64,000 nucleotides of DNA from Streptomyces sp. SID8374 (GCF_009865135.1 NZ_WWGH01000002.1:2294001-2358000); one strand, 5' to 3'; positions 1 through 8,386 are shown, counted from the first letter of the stretch. Translations and numbers: made by a program. Notes: generated by a model from the letters alone, not told the origin.

Positions 1-133
1 CACTGGCGTCCAGGTCGTGATCGGCTCCGGTCGTGGTCCGCACGTCCCAGCCGAGGCCGACCGTCACGGCCGTCAGGCCGGGGGCCTCCTTGGACAGGGA
101 GACGTTGCCGCCCTTCGCCAGGCTCACACCCAT
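1..133 (-). CDS. TerD-family protein, N-terminal fragment (cut by window edge)
   Basis: Only the first 44 codons are inside the window. The N-terminus reads MGVSLAKGGNVSLSKEAPGL and continues with a GLGWD motif, which is the start of the TerD/CABP1 (tellurium-resistance-type, calcium-binding) family that occurs in many copies in Streptomyces. The ATG at 133 is preceded by GGAGG with a good spacing. The function of TerD proteins is poorly defined; they are linked to stress and tellurite tolerance. The rest of the gene, including the calcium-binding acidic residues, is off the left edge. Confidence 0.85.
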   Translation of the reverse strand, partial: MGVSLAKGGNVSLSKEAPGLTAVTVGLGWDVRTTTGADHDLDAS

Positions 134-344
134 GAATTTCCTCCAGTGTTTCCGTCTGTTCCGTCGGTCCGCACGGCTGATCGGTCGATCCCCTGATCCT
201 GCGGTGCGTGCTGCGTCGCTGTCACTACAAGTGGCCGCTACTGGTACGAACGCCCCACACGGCCCCGAGGGTTCCCGGATTGCGCAAGCCGTGAAATGAA
301 CGCGGCCGAGTACCCGGTCCGGGCAGCCGGGCCCGGGCGTCGCA

Positions 345-509
345 TCAGCGGGCCTCGTCGTCCTTCATGGCCTTCGCCTCGCTCTTGAGGATCCGCATCG
401 ACTTCCCCAGGGCGCGGGCGGTGTCCGGCAGCTTCTTCGAGCCGAAGAGCACGACCACCACGATGGCGAGGATCAACAGGTGCCAGGGCTCCAGTCCGTT
501 GCGCAACAT
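345..509 (-). CDS. tatA: TatA/TatE-type twin-arginine translocase subunit
   Basis: A 54-residue protein. Residues about 9-22 form one hydrophobic helix (LLILAIVVVVLFGSKKLP), followed by the FGSKKLP hinge, a short amphipathic helix and a charged tail ending DDEAR, the standard TatA layout. TatA oligomers form the pore of the Tat system that exports folded, RR-signal proteins. I chose the ATG at 509 rather than longer in-frame starts because GAAGG lies just upstream and the family begins directly before the helix. It is an orphan copy with no tatC or tatB beside it; it is shorter than the usual main Streptomyces TatA (about 90 residues), so it may be an accessory paralogue. Confidence 0.9.
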   Translation of the reverse strand: MLRNGLEPWHLLILAIVVVVLFGSKKLPDTARALGKSMRILKSEAKAMKDDEAR

Positions 510-542
510 TCTGGTCCCGCCCTTCTCTCCGTCCACGCGACA

Positions 543-566
543 ACAGTTGCCGCATTGCGCAACTGT
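543..566. promoter_or_regulatory. Palindrome upstream of tatA (operator candidate)
   Basis: Arms ACAGTTGC and GCAACTGT are perfectly complementary with an 8-base centre (CGCATTGC). A further half-site ACAACTGT overlaps the right end, and a related GTTGCGCAAC lies at the tatA start. The palindrome sits 34 bases upstream of the tatA start codon, where a repressor or activator could act. Assignment to a regulator is not possible from sequence alone. Confidence 0.4.
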
Positions 567-600
567 ACAACTGTGGGCCGGGGGTCGGACGGCCACCCCC

Positions 601-3405
601 TCAGCGCTCCGCGCCGACCGCCTCCCGTACATCCGGCTCCTGCCCGGCGTCGGCCGGACGGCGCCGCTCGTAACGCCTGCGTGCCGCCGTGAGCCCCACC
701 GCGTACAGGCCCAGCACCGAGCCGATCAGCAGGTAGTACAGAGGCGGCAGGGCGGTCATCCCGAGGAACGGTCCCAGCGGGGTCAGAGGGAGCAGGACGC
801 CGACGACGGCGAGCCCGGCGGCCGCTGCCCGCAGAGGCCCGCCGGCCCGGCGCTCGGCGGCGCTGCGACCGGTCCGCAGCAGGACCATCACGAGCGCCTG
901 GGTCAGCAGGTTCTCGGTGAACCACCCGGCGTGGAACGCCGCCTCGCCGTCGGTCCCGGCCGCGTTGTGCAGAGCGAGGGCGAGCACGCCGAAGGTGGCG
1001 AGGTCGGCGGCCGCGTTGAGCAGCCCGAACCTGGTGATGAAGCGCAGGAAGTCGCGTGAGCGCAGGACCGTGGGCCGGCGCAGGGCGGACGCGCCCGGGC
1101 GGTCGAACGCGAAGGCGAGCTGGGCCGCGTCGAAGCAGAGGTTCTGCACCAGCACCTGCGCCGGGAGCATGGGGAGGAAGGGCAGCATCAGCCCGGCCGT
1201 CAGCATGGCGATGACGTTGCCCAGGTTGGAGGAGAGGGTGATGCGCAGATAGGTGGCGATGTTCGCGCTGCTGTGCCGCCCCGCCAGCACCGCCCGGTCG
1301 ATCGCGGTGAGGTCCTTCTCCGCCAGCACGACATCGGCCGCCTCGCGCGCCACATCGACCGCGTTGCGCGGGCAGATCCCGACGTCGGCCGCGTGCAGGG
1401 CGGGCAGATCGTTGACGCCGTCGCCGAGGAACCCGGTCGTGTGCCCGGCGGCCCGCAGCGCCGAGACGATCCGGGCCTTGTGCTCGGGGGTGCAGCGCGC
1501 GAACACGGTCGCCCGGTCCGCGACCCGCGCCAGCTCCGCATCCGACAGCGTGTCCACCAGCTCGGCCGTCACCACATCGCCGTACGCGCCCGCCCCGTCC
1601 GTGCGCAGGCCCAGGTCCCCGCAGACCCGGGCCGCCGTGCCCGGGTGGTCGCCGGTCAGCACCTTGACGGCCACTCCCCGCCGGGCCAGTACGCCGAGGG
1701 CGTCGGCGGCGCTCGGCGTGGGGACGTCCCGCAGCGCGACCAGGCCCACGAAGGTCAGACCGCGCTCGTCCGCCGGGGTGTACGCCCCATGCCTTACGGG
1801 CCGGTCGGCGCGGGCCACGGCCAGCAGGCGCAGCCCCGACTCCGCCTTCCGGCCGGCCAGGGCGAGCAGCCGCTCCCGCTCGCCCTCGTCCAGCGCGCAC
1901 CGTTCGAGCACCGTCTCCACGGCCCCCTTGGTCACCATCGTGTGGACGCCGAGCCGGCCGGGGCGGCGGAGCACCGCGGTCGCGACCCGCCGCACCGGAT
2001 CGAAGGGCAGCGCGGCCACCCCCTCGTACACGGAGGTTTCCGCCCACTCCTCGGCGTCCTCCGCGGCGTCCAGCACCGCTTCGTCGAGGGCGTCCGGTGC
2101 GGGCAACTCCGCCAGCTGGAGGGTCCACAGCGCGCTGAGCGCCGCCCACCGCAGTACGTCGGGATCGGGCCGGTCCGAACCGTCGACCGCCGTCTCGACG
2201 ACGGGCCGGTCCTCGGTCAGCGTGCCCGTCTTGTCCAGGCACAGCACATCGACGGCGCCCAGGTCGTGCAGGGCGGGCAGCCGTTTGACGATGACCCCGC
2301 TGGTCCGCGCCAGCCGGGCCGCACCCCGTGCGAGCGCCGTCGTGACGATGACGGGAAGCATCTCGGGTGTGAGTCCCACCGCCACGGCGACGGCGAAGGG
2401 CAGCGTCTCCAGGCCCCGGCCCCGTAGCGCCGCGTTGGCCATCAGCACCAGTGGCGGGGTCAGCAGCATGAACCGGATCAGCGTCCAGGAGATGCCCTGT
2501 ACCGACCGGTCGAACGCGCTCGTACCCCGGTGCCGGGCCCGGCCGTCGTGCGCGGCGGCGAACCGGGTCGCCCCTCCGGTGGCCACGATCACCGCCGTGC
2601 CGCTGCCGGACGTCACACTGCTGCCCTGGAAGCAGAGCTGCGGCTGCGCGAAGGGCCCGGCTCCGGCGAGCGCGGGGTCCGGCGCGTCGAGGGGATGCTT
2701 CGCCACCGGCGCCGACTCGCCGGTCAGGGCCGACTGGTGCACCGTGAGCCCGCCGGCCCGCAGTACCTGCACATCGGCCGGTACGAGGTCGCCCGGTCCC
2801 AGCCGGATCACATCGCCCGGCACGAGGTCGGCCACCGGAACTTCCCGTTCCAGGGGTGCCGCGTCCGCCGAGGACCGGCGCACCACTGTCGCCGTGGTCG
2901 CCACCAGCTCCCTGAGCGCGGCGGTCGAACGGTCCGCGCGGTGTTCCTCGGTGGAGCGCAGCAGACAGCTGACGGCGACCAGGGCCAGGATCACGCAGGC
3001 CGTTCCCCAGGCGGAGACGACGGCGGAGACCAGTCCCAGACAGAGCAGTACGGAGGTGAAGGGGTCCCGGAGGCTGCCGACGAAGCGCCGGGGCCAGGGA
3101 ACCGGCCGCCAGGCGGGCAGCACGTTCTCGCCGAACCGCGCGAGCCGCTCCTCGGCCCGCGCCTCCACCAGACCGCGCGGTCCGCTGTCCAGCGAGCGCA
3201 GTATCTGGAGGGAGGTCTTCACCCGCGGGGAGTCCGGTCCGGCGTCGGAAGGCGAGTCGACGGTACGGGGCTCGGTTCCGACGCTCGTCGGCAGGGGCCC
3301 CGACCCGGACGCCTCGACGGCCGGGAACGGTGTCACGGAGGCCGGTGTGCCGGGGGCGGTCCGGCCGGGTCCCGCGGCTGCGCTGCCCTCAGGCACCGAG
3401 CTCAC
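601..3405 (-). CDS. mgtA: Magnesium-translocating P-type ATPase (type IIIB)
   Basis: A 934-residue P-type ATPase. Visible motifs in order: an N-terminal cation-ATPase domain, the actuator loop LTGESAPV, the phosphorylation site DKTGTLTEDRP near residue 390, the nucleotide-domain KGA segment (TKGAVETVLERC), and the hinge GDGVNDLPAL. About ten membrane segments are expected, and the C-terminal block (DAAQLAFAFDRP and the following helices) fits MgtA/MgtB importers rather than PMCA or heavy-metal pumps. The likely role is Mg2+ import driven by ATP. The GTG start overlaps the end of the upstream ArsR gene by 17 bases, so the two are co-transcribed and probably translationally coupled. The first 60 or so residues are an extra low-complexity extension, and the true start could be slightly internal. 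Confidence 0.88.
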   Translation of the reverse strand: MSSVPEGSAAAGPGRTAPGTPASVTPFPAVEASGSGPLPTSVGTEPRTVDSPSDAGPDSPRVKTSLQILRSLDSGPRGLVEARAEERLARFGENVLPAWRPVPWPRRFVGSLRDPFTSVLLCLGLVSAVVSAWGTACVILALVAVSCLLRSTEEHRADRSTAALRELVATTATVVRRSSADAAPLEREVPVADLVPGDVIRLGPGDLVPADVQVLRAGGLTVHQSALTGESAPVAKHPLDAPDPALAGAGPFAQPQLCFQGSSVTSGSGTAVIVATGGATRFAAAHDGRARHRGTSAFDRSVQGISWTLIRFMLLTPPLVLMANAALRGRGLETLPFAVAVAVGLTPEMLPVIVTTALARGAARLARTSGVIVKRLPALHDLGAVDVLCLDKTGTLTEDRPVVETAVDGSDRPDPDVLRWAALSALWTLQLAELPAPDALDEAVLDAAEDAEEWAETSVYEGVAALPFDPVRRVATAVLRRPGRLGVHTMVTKGAVETVLERCALDEGERERLLALAGRKAESGLRLLAVARADRPVRHGAYTPADERGLTFVGLVALRDVPTPSAADALGVLARRGVAVKVLTGDHPGTAARVCGDLGLRTDGAGAYGDVVTAELVDTLSDAELARVADRATVFARCTPEHKARIVSALRAAGHTTGFLGDGVNDLPALHAADVGICPRNAVDVAREAADVVLAEKDLTAIDRAVLAGRHSSANIATYLRITLSSNLGNVIAMLTAGLMLPFLPMLPAQVLVQNLCFDAAQLAFAFDRPGASALRRPTVLRSRDFLRFITRFGLLNAAADLATFGVLALALHNAAGTDGEAAFHAGWFTENLLTQALVMVLLRTGRSAAERRAGGPLRAAAAGLAVVGVLLPLTPLGPFLGMTALPPLYYLLIGSVLGLYAVGLTAARRRYERRRPADAGQEPDVREAVGAER

Positions 3406-3754
3406 GCAGGCGGACGGGCTCCTGGGCCGGGTGGCCCGCGCGCTCGGCGAGCTGTCCGACCATGAGCCGGACGACCGTCACCACATCGGGGTCGTCGACC
3501 AGATAGACCTGCCGTCGGCCCTCCCGGCGCGAACGCACCAGACCGGCCAGCTTGAGCTTCGTCAGATGCTGGCTGACCGAGGGCAGCGTGCCGCCCACCC
3601 GCTCGGCGAGGCCCGTCACATCGCTCTCGCCCTGCGCCAGGGCCCACACGATGTGCAGCCTCGCCGGAGTCGCCAGGAGCCCGAACGCGGCCGCGGCCTC
3701 GGCCAGCACCTCGGCGGGCGGATCCTGGAAACCGCCGCCCGTACCTGTCGACAC
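3389..3754 (-). CDS. ArsR/SmtB-family winged-helix regulator
   Basis: A 121-residue protein with the ArsR fold: an N-terminal helix (LAEAAAAFGLLATPARLHIVWAL), the recognition helix segment GTLPSVSQHLTKLKLAGLV and the wing SRREGRRQVYLV. It lacks the ELCVCDL cysteine motif of arsenic sensors, so its effector is unknown. I chose the GTG at 3754 because GGGAGAG lies upstream; longer in-frame starts lack such a site. It is the first gene of an operon with the Mg2+ ATPase, so regulation of that transporter, and of itself, is the natural inference. Confidence 0.85.
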   Translation of the reverse strand: MSTGTGGGFQDPPAEVLAEAAAAFGLLATPARLHIVWALAQGESDVTGLAERVGGTLPSVSQHLTKLKLAGLVRSRREGRRQVYLVDDPDVVTVVRLMVGQLAERAGHPAQEPVRLRELGA

Positions 3755-3850
3755 GCTTGCTCTCTCCCTGCCGCGACCGAAAGAAACCAGTGTAGAGGCC
3801 GCCCCGGACACCGACGAGATGCGCCAGGAGTGGGCGGGTGAGGTCCGCAT

Positions 3851-3867
3851 CGATCAAGAACGATCAA
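3851..3867. promoter_or_regulatory. CGATCAA direct repeat in ArsR/GTPase divergent region
   Basis: CGATCAA occurs twice with a 10-base period (CGATCAA-gaa-CGATCAA) in the 238-base space between the ArsR gene and the GTPase gene. One helical turn between the repeats fits binding of a dimer to one face of the DNA. The regulator could be the adjacent ArsR protein, but this is an inference from position only. Confidence 0.35.
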
Positions 3868-3992
3868 CCGTCTCGGACCGTACACCTGGTTGCCATGCTG
3901 TCCCGACGCCGATGTTCGAACGGTTGGACCGACCGGACGTCGCGGCGGCGTGCGGCTCATTCGCAGGAGAATCTTTCCAGGAGAAGTGATCG

Positions 3993-4616
3993 ATGTCCTT
4001 TGAGCACGTCGGAAACGCACACAGCACGCGCGGCCTCCATGGGGACGACTCCGCGATGGCCTTGAAGATCCTGGTGGCGGGCGGCTTCGGCGCCGGGAAG
4101 ACGACCCTCGTCGGCGCGGTCAGCGACATCCGCCCGCTGCGGACCGAGGAACCGCTCAGCGAGGCCGGACGGGGAGTGGACGACACGGAAGGGGTGGCGC
4201 GGAAGACCGCCTCGACCGTAGCGATGGATTTCGGCCGTATTACCATCCACGCCGGTCTGTCCCTGTACCTGTTCGGCACACCGGGTCAGGACCGCTTCTG
4301 GTTCCTGTGGGACGAGCTCTCCGAAGGCGCCCTCGCAGCGGTCGTCCTCGCCGACACCCGGCGCCTGGAGGACTGCTTCGCGGCCGTCGACTACTTCGAG
4401 CGCCGGCGCATCCCCTTCGTCGTCGCCGTCAACCGCTTCCCCGGTGCGCGCGCCTACGCGGTGAACGATGTGGCGCACGCCCTTGACCTGGACCGGGGCA
4501 CACCTGTCGTGCTGTGCGACGCGCGTGACCGGGACTCGGGGAAAGACGTCCTGATCCGTACGGTCGAGTACGCCGGGCGTGTGCACACCGCCCGGCTCCT
4601 CGACTCCGTCGGCTGA
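3993..4616 (+). CDS. Conservon-type small GTPase (CvnD-like)
   Basis: A 207-residue P-loop protein. GGFGAGKTT is the Walker A motif; FGTPGQDRF replaces the DxxG switch region; AVNRFPGA takes the place of NKxD for base recognition. This pattern is typical of the MglA-like GTPases encoded as the fourth gene (cvnD) of Streptomyces conservons, which act at the membrane with a sensor-kinase-like CvnA, a roadblock CvnB and a DUF742 protein CvnC. Here it stands alone: the roadblock gene lies 600 bases downstream beyond an oppositely oriented gene, and cvnA/cvnC are absent. The start ATG has GGAGAA upstream. It has about 20 more residues before the P-loop than many relatives. Confidence 0.85.
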   Translation: MSFEHVGNAHSTRGLHGDDSAMALKILVAGGFGAGKTTLVGAVSDIRPLRTEEPLSEAGRGVDDTEGVARKTASTVAMDFGRITIHAGLSLYLFGTPGQDRFWFLWDELSEGALAAVVLADTRRLEDCFAAVDYFERRRIPFVVAVNRFPGARAYAVNDVAHALDLDRGTPVVLCDARDRDSGKDVLIRTVEYAGRVHTARLLDSVG

Positions 4617-4640
4617 CCTCCGACGGTTGGACGCGGCCGT

Positions 4641-5003
4641 TCAGTCGACCATGTCGGCCAGGGCGATCACCTTGTCGATCCGCACGCGCACCACCAGTTC
4701 ACCGGGCACGCCGTTGCGGCGGCCGAACTCCTCGGCGGCCTCCGGCCCGACGTAGCGCCGCGCGATCTCCGTCGCCCACCGCAGCAGCTCCTCGGGGTCC
4801 TCGCTCAGCTCCGCATGCCCCTGCACCACGGCGAACGCGTACGGCGGCCGGTCGTCGTCGATACACAGGGAGACCCGTCCGTCGCGCTCCAGATTGCGGC
4901 CTTTCACACTCTTCCTGCCGGTGTTGAAGACCAGTGAGTCGCCGTCGAGGAGGAACCAGACGGGTGCGATGTGCGGACTGCCGTCGGCCCGCACGGTCGA
5001 CAC
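4641..5003 (-). CDS. PPOX-class (F420/FMN split-barrel) oxidoreductase; probable N-terminal frameshift
   Basis: The readable protein (120 residues, GTG at 5003) begins at STVRADGSPHIAPVWFLLDG, already inside the split-barrel fold, and continues with KGRNLERDGRVSLCIDDDRPP, typical of F420- or FMN-dependent PPOX-class enzymes. The GTG has no ribosome site. The same frame stays open upstream and encodes EEEWRAFLSEGTRTAK, the usual family N-terminus, but without a start codon. The expected start (ATG at 5068 with AGGA upstream, reading MAHHMT) is one base out of frame, so a single missing base near 5050-5053 would explain it. Either the gene is recently broken or there is a base-calling error. 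The substrate is unknown. Confidence 0.72.
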   Translation of the reverse strand: MSTVRADGSPHIAPVWFLLDGDSLVFNTGRKSVKGRNLERDGRVSLCIDDDRPPYAFAVVQGHAELSEDPEELLRWATEIARRYVGPEAAEEFGRRNGVPGELVVRVRIDKVIALADMVD

Positions 5004-5209
5004 CTTCGCGGTGCGGGTGCCCTCGGAGAGAAAGGCCCGCCATTCTTCTTCGTCATGTGATGTGCCATGAGCTCATCCTGGGCCCGCTGCCCGCATGGCG
5101 CGAAGCGGCGCCCCGGCAGGCGGGGGGCGCTTGCCCGTACGGAGGCGGTGCGCAAGGCTTACGCGCGTAGCGGGGGTACGGGGAACGTAGGTACGGGGAG
5201 GACGAGCAG

Positions 5210-5623
5210 ATGGCGCTTGACCGGGGACTTGACTGGCTCCTTGACGATCTCACCAGCAGGGTGCAGTACATACGGCACGCCCTGGTGCTGTCGAACGACG
5301 GCCTGGTCACCGGGGCCAGCACCGGACTGGCCCGCGAGGACGCCGAACACCTGGCCGCGGTCTCGTCCGGCCTGCACAGCCTGGCGCGCGGTTCGGGGCG
5401 GCACTTCCGGGCGGGGCGGGCCCGCCAGACCATGGTCGAATTCGACGAGGCGCTGCTCTTCGTGACGGCCGCGGGCGACGGCAGCTGCCTCTGCGTGCTG
5501 ACTGCGGCCGAAGCGGACGTGGGGCAGGTCGCCTACGAGATGACCCTGCTCGTCAACCGGGTCGGCGAACACCTCGGCGTATCCGTCCGCCAAGGCGGCC
5601 CGGAGGACGAAAAGCCCTTCTGA
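5210..5623 (+). CDS. Roadblock/LC7-domain protein (CvnB-like)
   Basis: A 137-residue roadblock/LC7 protein: LDWLLDDLTSRVQYIRHALVLSNDGLVTGAS at the N-terminus, then the sheet-helix pattern to NRVGEHLGVSVR. In Streptomyces conservons the roadblock protein (CvnB) regulates the companion GTPase (CvnD). The start ATG follows GGAGGACGAGCAG. The GTPase gene at 3993 is the obvious partner, although the two are separated by an opposing gene. The sequence shows no membrane segment or signal peptide. Confidence 0.88.
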   Translation: MALDRGLDWLLDDLTSRVQYIRHALVLSNDGLVTGASTGLAREDAEHLAAVSSGLHSLARGSGRHFRAGRARQTMVEFDEALLFVTAAGDGSCLCVLTAAEADVGQVAYEMTLLVNRVGEHLGVSVRQGGPEDEKPF

Positions 5624-5741
5624 CACCTTCCTGACCTGCGACTTCACCCGGTCGGGAGAGTTATCCACAGGCTGGAGCGGAAGTCACCCCGCCGGGCTAC
5701 CGTGATCACGGAGAGTATTCGAGCTCACGGGGAGGACGGCC

Positions 5742-6821
5742 ATGACGGTCAAGGAAGCGATGCGCACCGGCGCCGAGGGCGCGCACGGAATCAAGGGCGC
5801 CGAGAGCGCGCACCGAGTCAGGGGCACCGGTGGGAGCGGGGCCGAGGGGGAGCAGGCCTCGCCCGATACGTCGTCGGCCACGGTGGCCACGGTGGCCGCA
5901 GGCCGTGCGGCACAGGAACTGGGGCTTCGGCGCAACGAGTTCGAGCTCGCCGTGCACCTCGGGCTGATCGCCGTCACCGCCGGGCCCGGCGGCAGGCCGC
6001 GGGTGCACGATCGGGAGATCGCGCGGCTGCGCGACGACCCGGGATTCCCCGACGGGCTGGCCGAGCGGGTACGCACCGTCGGCACCGCCGAAGGTGCCGC
6101 TCTGCTCGGCATCGTCCCCGCGCGGTTCACCCGGCTGGCCCGGGCGGGCTGCTTCTCGCCGGTCACGTTCTATCTGAACCGGTACCGAGCGGTGGTCTGG
6201 CTCTATCTCGCGGACGAACTGGCCTCGTTCGCGGTGCGGGAGCCCGAGCTGCTCGCCGGCCGCACGCCCCTCGGAATGCGGACGATGCTGGAGGCGGGCG
6301 GCGACCGGAGGGCGCGGAACTGGCGCAATCAGCGCATCGACCGACTCCTGAAGCGCACCGACGACCCCTGGGCGCAGGCGGCGGTCGAGGCGTCCGCACT
6401 GGACTCCGCCCACCTCGCGGAGGTGGTGGAGGACCCGTACGAACGTGCCTATCTCGCACGGGTCAGGCCGGAGCCCGTCTTCGGCCGGCCCGGCTCCGTG
6501 GCGGCCAGGGAGACCATGGGGGAGCTGATGCTGGCGGACGACCCCGACGAGATCCTGTGGCGGCGGATCAACCTGACGCTCGCTCTGGACCTGGCCCGCG
6601 AGGCACGGCCGGCCCCACGGCCGGGCGACGACCCCGGGACGCGGACGGCGCCGCGCCCGGCACCCATCCCGCGTTCGGCCCCACCGCTACCTGTGCCCGC
6701 TGCGGAGGAGGCAGCGCCGCAGCTGTCGTCGTCCGCCGGGGTCCCGCCCTCCGGTGCACGGGAACCGGGCGGGAAACGGCTGCTCGCCAGGCTGGGATGG
6801 CGCCGGAGGGGCGACGGATAG
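5742..6821 (+). CDS. Streptomyces-type DUF6397-like protein
   Basis: A 359-residue protein with no enzyme motif that I recognise. A low-complexity N-terminus (about residues 1-45) precedes a helix-turn-helix-like part (AAQELGLRRNEFELAVHLGLI) and a long charged helical core (RNWRNQRIDRLLKRTDDPWAQAA), then a proline-rich tail ending in KRLLARLGWRRRG. The layout fits the Streptomyces family listed as DUF6397, whose role is unknown. The segment LGLRRNEFELAVHLGLI looks like a MerR/excisionase-style HTH, so a DNA-binding role is possible. The ATG follows GGGGAGGACGGCC. Confidence 0.68.
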   Translation: MTVKEAMRTGAEGAHGIKGAESAHRVRGTGGSGAEGEQASPDTSSATVATVAAGRAAQELGLRRNEFELAVHLGLIAVTAGPGGRPRVHDREIARLRDDPGFPDGLAERVRTVGTAEGAALLGIVPARFTRLARAGCFSPVTFYLNRYRAVVWLYLADELASFAVREPELLAGRTPLGMRTMLEAGGDRRARNWRNQRIDRLLKRTDDPWAQAAVEASALDSAHLAEVVEDPYERAYLARVRPEPVFGRPGSVAARETMGELMLADDPDEILWRRINLTLALDLAREARPAPRPGDDPGTRTAPRPAPIPRSAPPLPVPAAEEAAPQLSSSAGVPPSGAREPGGKRLLARLGWRRRGDG

Positions 6822-6861
6822 CCGCTCGCGCACGTGCGTTCGAGTTGGGCATCATGTCCGC

Positions 6862-7350
6862 ATGTTGATCAGGGAAGCAACCACCGAGGACTGGCCCGCC
6901 ATCTGGCCGTTCTTCCACACGATCGTCGCCGCAGGCGAGACCCTCACCTACCCGCCGGACCTCGGGAAGGAGGAAGCCCAGGGGTGGTGGTACGTCGGCG
7001 CCCCGAACCGCGTGGTCGTCGCCGTCGACGACACGGGCGAGATCCTCGGCACCGCGAAGATGAACCGGAACCACATGGGCAACGGCTCGCACGTGGCCAG
7101 CGCCACGTACATGGTCGACCCCGCCCACTCCGGCAAGGGGGTGGGGCGTGCCCTGTGCGAGCACTCGGTCGACTGGGCCCGCACATCGGGTTTCCGGGCG
7201 ATGCAGTTCAACGCGGTGGTCGAGACGAACACCCGCGCGGTCAAGCTCTACGAGTCCGTCGGCTTCGAGGTGATCGGCACCCTTCCCGAGGGGTTCAACC
7301 ACCCGACCGAGGGCTATGTGGGGCTGCACATCATGCACAAGGCCCTCTGA
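6862..7350 (+). CDS. GNAT-family N-acetyltransferase
   Basis: A 162-residue GNAT acetyltransferase. It begins MLIREATTEDWPAIWPFF, has the acetyl-CoA pyrophosphate-binding loop HSGKGVGRAL (Q/RxxGxG/A type) and ends with the KLYESVGFEVIGTLP strand-helix typical of the family. The sequence GTAKMNRNHMGNGSHVASATYMV resembles phosphinothricin-acetyltransferase-like and related small-molecule acetylases, but the substrate cannot be told. The ATG at 6862 is chosen by family alignment; the space to the upstream gene is only 40 bases and the ribosome site is weak. Confidence 0.85.
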   Translation: MLIREATTEDWPAIWPFFHTIVAAGETLTYPPDLGKEEAQGWWYVGAPNRVVVAVDDTGEILGTAKMNRNHMGNGSHVASATYMVDPAHSGKGVGRALCEHSVDWARTSGFRAMQFNAVVETNTRAVKLYESVGFEVIGTLPEGFNHPTEGYVGLHIMHKAL

Positions 7351-7579
7351 AATCGCCGGACCGAGGCGAGAATTCCGGGCCGCGGCTTCGGCCACCGGCC
7401 GATCTGCAATCGGCGGACAGTGGCTGGAAGTAGCTGTCCATCTTGTCTCATGTGGCGGAGATATCGCCGGAGTTGGTTCCGGAGGGGACGTGTGGGGCGG
7501 GTGCGCCCTCCCGGGGCGATGGCAGTACTGTGCGCCCCACCGCCATTCGGGCGATGAGATCCAGCTGGAGGAAGTATCC

Positions 7580-8266
7580 ATGACCATACCCAGGAGATCG
7601 TGGCGTGGCGCGGGAGTTCTCGTGGCCGCTGCGGTCGTCGGTCTGACCGGAGGCGTCATCACCGCCGGTCCGGCCGCGGCTCACACTCCCACCTGGGCTG
7701 TGACCTGCGACGAGGTGACCGTTGACCTCAAGTACTACACGCCGAACGTCCCCAACACGGTGACCGTCACGGTGGACGGCAAGGACCTGCTGCCCACCGA
7801 GACGTTCGGCAAGGAGTTCAGCAAGAAGCTCACGCTTCCCGAGCACTCCGAGAAGCTGACCGTGCGACTGGTCGTCAAGGACGGCAGCAAGGGCGGCAAG
7901 TACTCGTACGAAGGCGAGAAGACGGCCGACGTGTGCGAGGGCGAGCCCACTCCCACGCCGACGCCGACCGAGTCCACGCCCGAGGAGCCGACTCCCACCG
8001 AGTCCACGCCGACCGAGCCGACTCCCACCGAGTCGACCCCGTCGGAGACCCCGGGCACGGAGACGCCGGAGCCGAGCGACACCCCCAGCGCTGAGCCTTC
8101 GGAGTCCGCGCCCGCGGTGCCCGCCCCGAGCGAGAGCTCGCCGCCGCTTGCCGAGACCGGTTCGTCGTCCGCCACGCCGGTCATCGGTGGCGCCGCTGCC
8201 GCGGTACTGCTTGCCGGTGGCGGCATCCTGTGGGCCGTCCGTAAGCGGCGTACCACCCAGGCCTGA
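7580..8266 (+). CDS. Secreted LAETG surface protein (sortase substrate)
   Basis: A 228-residue secreted protein. Residues 1-33 form a Sec signal peptide (basic RRSWRG, hydrophobic core, AAAH cleavage site). A compact domain of about 75 residues follows (TWAVTCDEVTVDLKYY... to TADVCEG, with two cysteines that could pair). Then comes a repetitive T/P/S/E stalk built from TPTESTP-like units, and a C-terminal sorting signal LAETG, a hydrophobic helix and KRR tail. LAxTG is the motif recognised by class E sortases in Streptomyces, so the protein is likely linked to the cell wall, as for chaplins and related proteins. GGAGGAAG precedes the ATG at 7580. Confidence 0.88.
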   Translation: MTIPRRSWRGAGVLVAAAVVGLTGGVITAGPAAAHTPTWAVTCDEVTVDLKYYTPNVPNTVTVTVDGKDLLPTETFGKEFSKKLTLPEHSEKLTVRLVVKDGSKGGKYSYEGEKTADVCEGEPTPTPTPTESTPEEPTPTESTPTEPTPTESTPSETPGTETPEPSDTPSAEPSESAPAVPAPSESSPPLAETGSSSATPVIGGAAAAVLLAGGGILWAVRKRRTTQA

Positions 8267-8343
8267 CACCTGTGCGTCCGGCGTCGCTCCCGCTCCGGGC
8301 GGTGAGCGACGCCGGGCCGCCCGGAGTGCCGGAGCCGCCGGTC

Positions 8344-8386
8344 GAGGGGCGTGCCGCGTCATTCGACGTGATGCGGCACGCCCCTC
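8344..8386. terminator. Bidirectional terminator hairpin
   Basis: GAGGGGCGTGCCGC (8344-8357) pairs with GCGGCACGCCCCTC (8373-8386), with a few more paired bases towards the loop. The hairpin lies between the converging LAETG gene and phosphatase gene, and its right arm covers the stop codon of the latter. Confidence 0.75.

Noticed and set aside
1253..3841. An 862-codon plus-strand frame opposite the Mg2+ ATPase.
   Set aside because: Composition is Ser/Arg/Ala-rich with no domain; the minus-strand frame has all P-type ATPase motifs.
5003..5155. Treating the 83-codon minus-strand frame from 5155 as a separate small gene.
   Set aside because: Its middle part reads the shifted copy of the PPOX N-terminus; it is better explained by the frameshift.
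7945..8070. Repeated TPTESTP units that could look like a tandem DNA repeat or CRISPR.
   Set aside because: The repeats are in frame within the LAETG protein stalk, irregular in spacing and without spacers.
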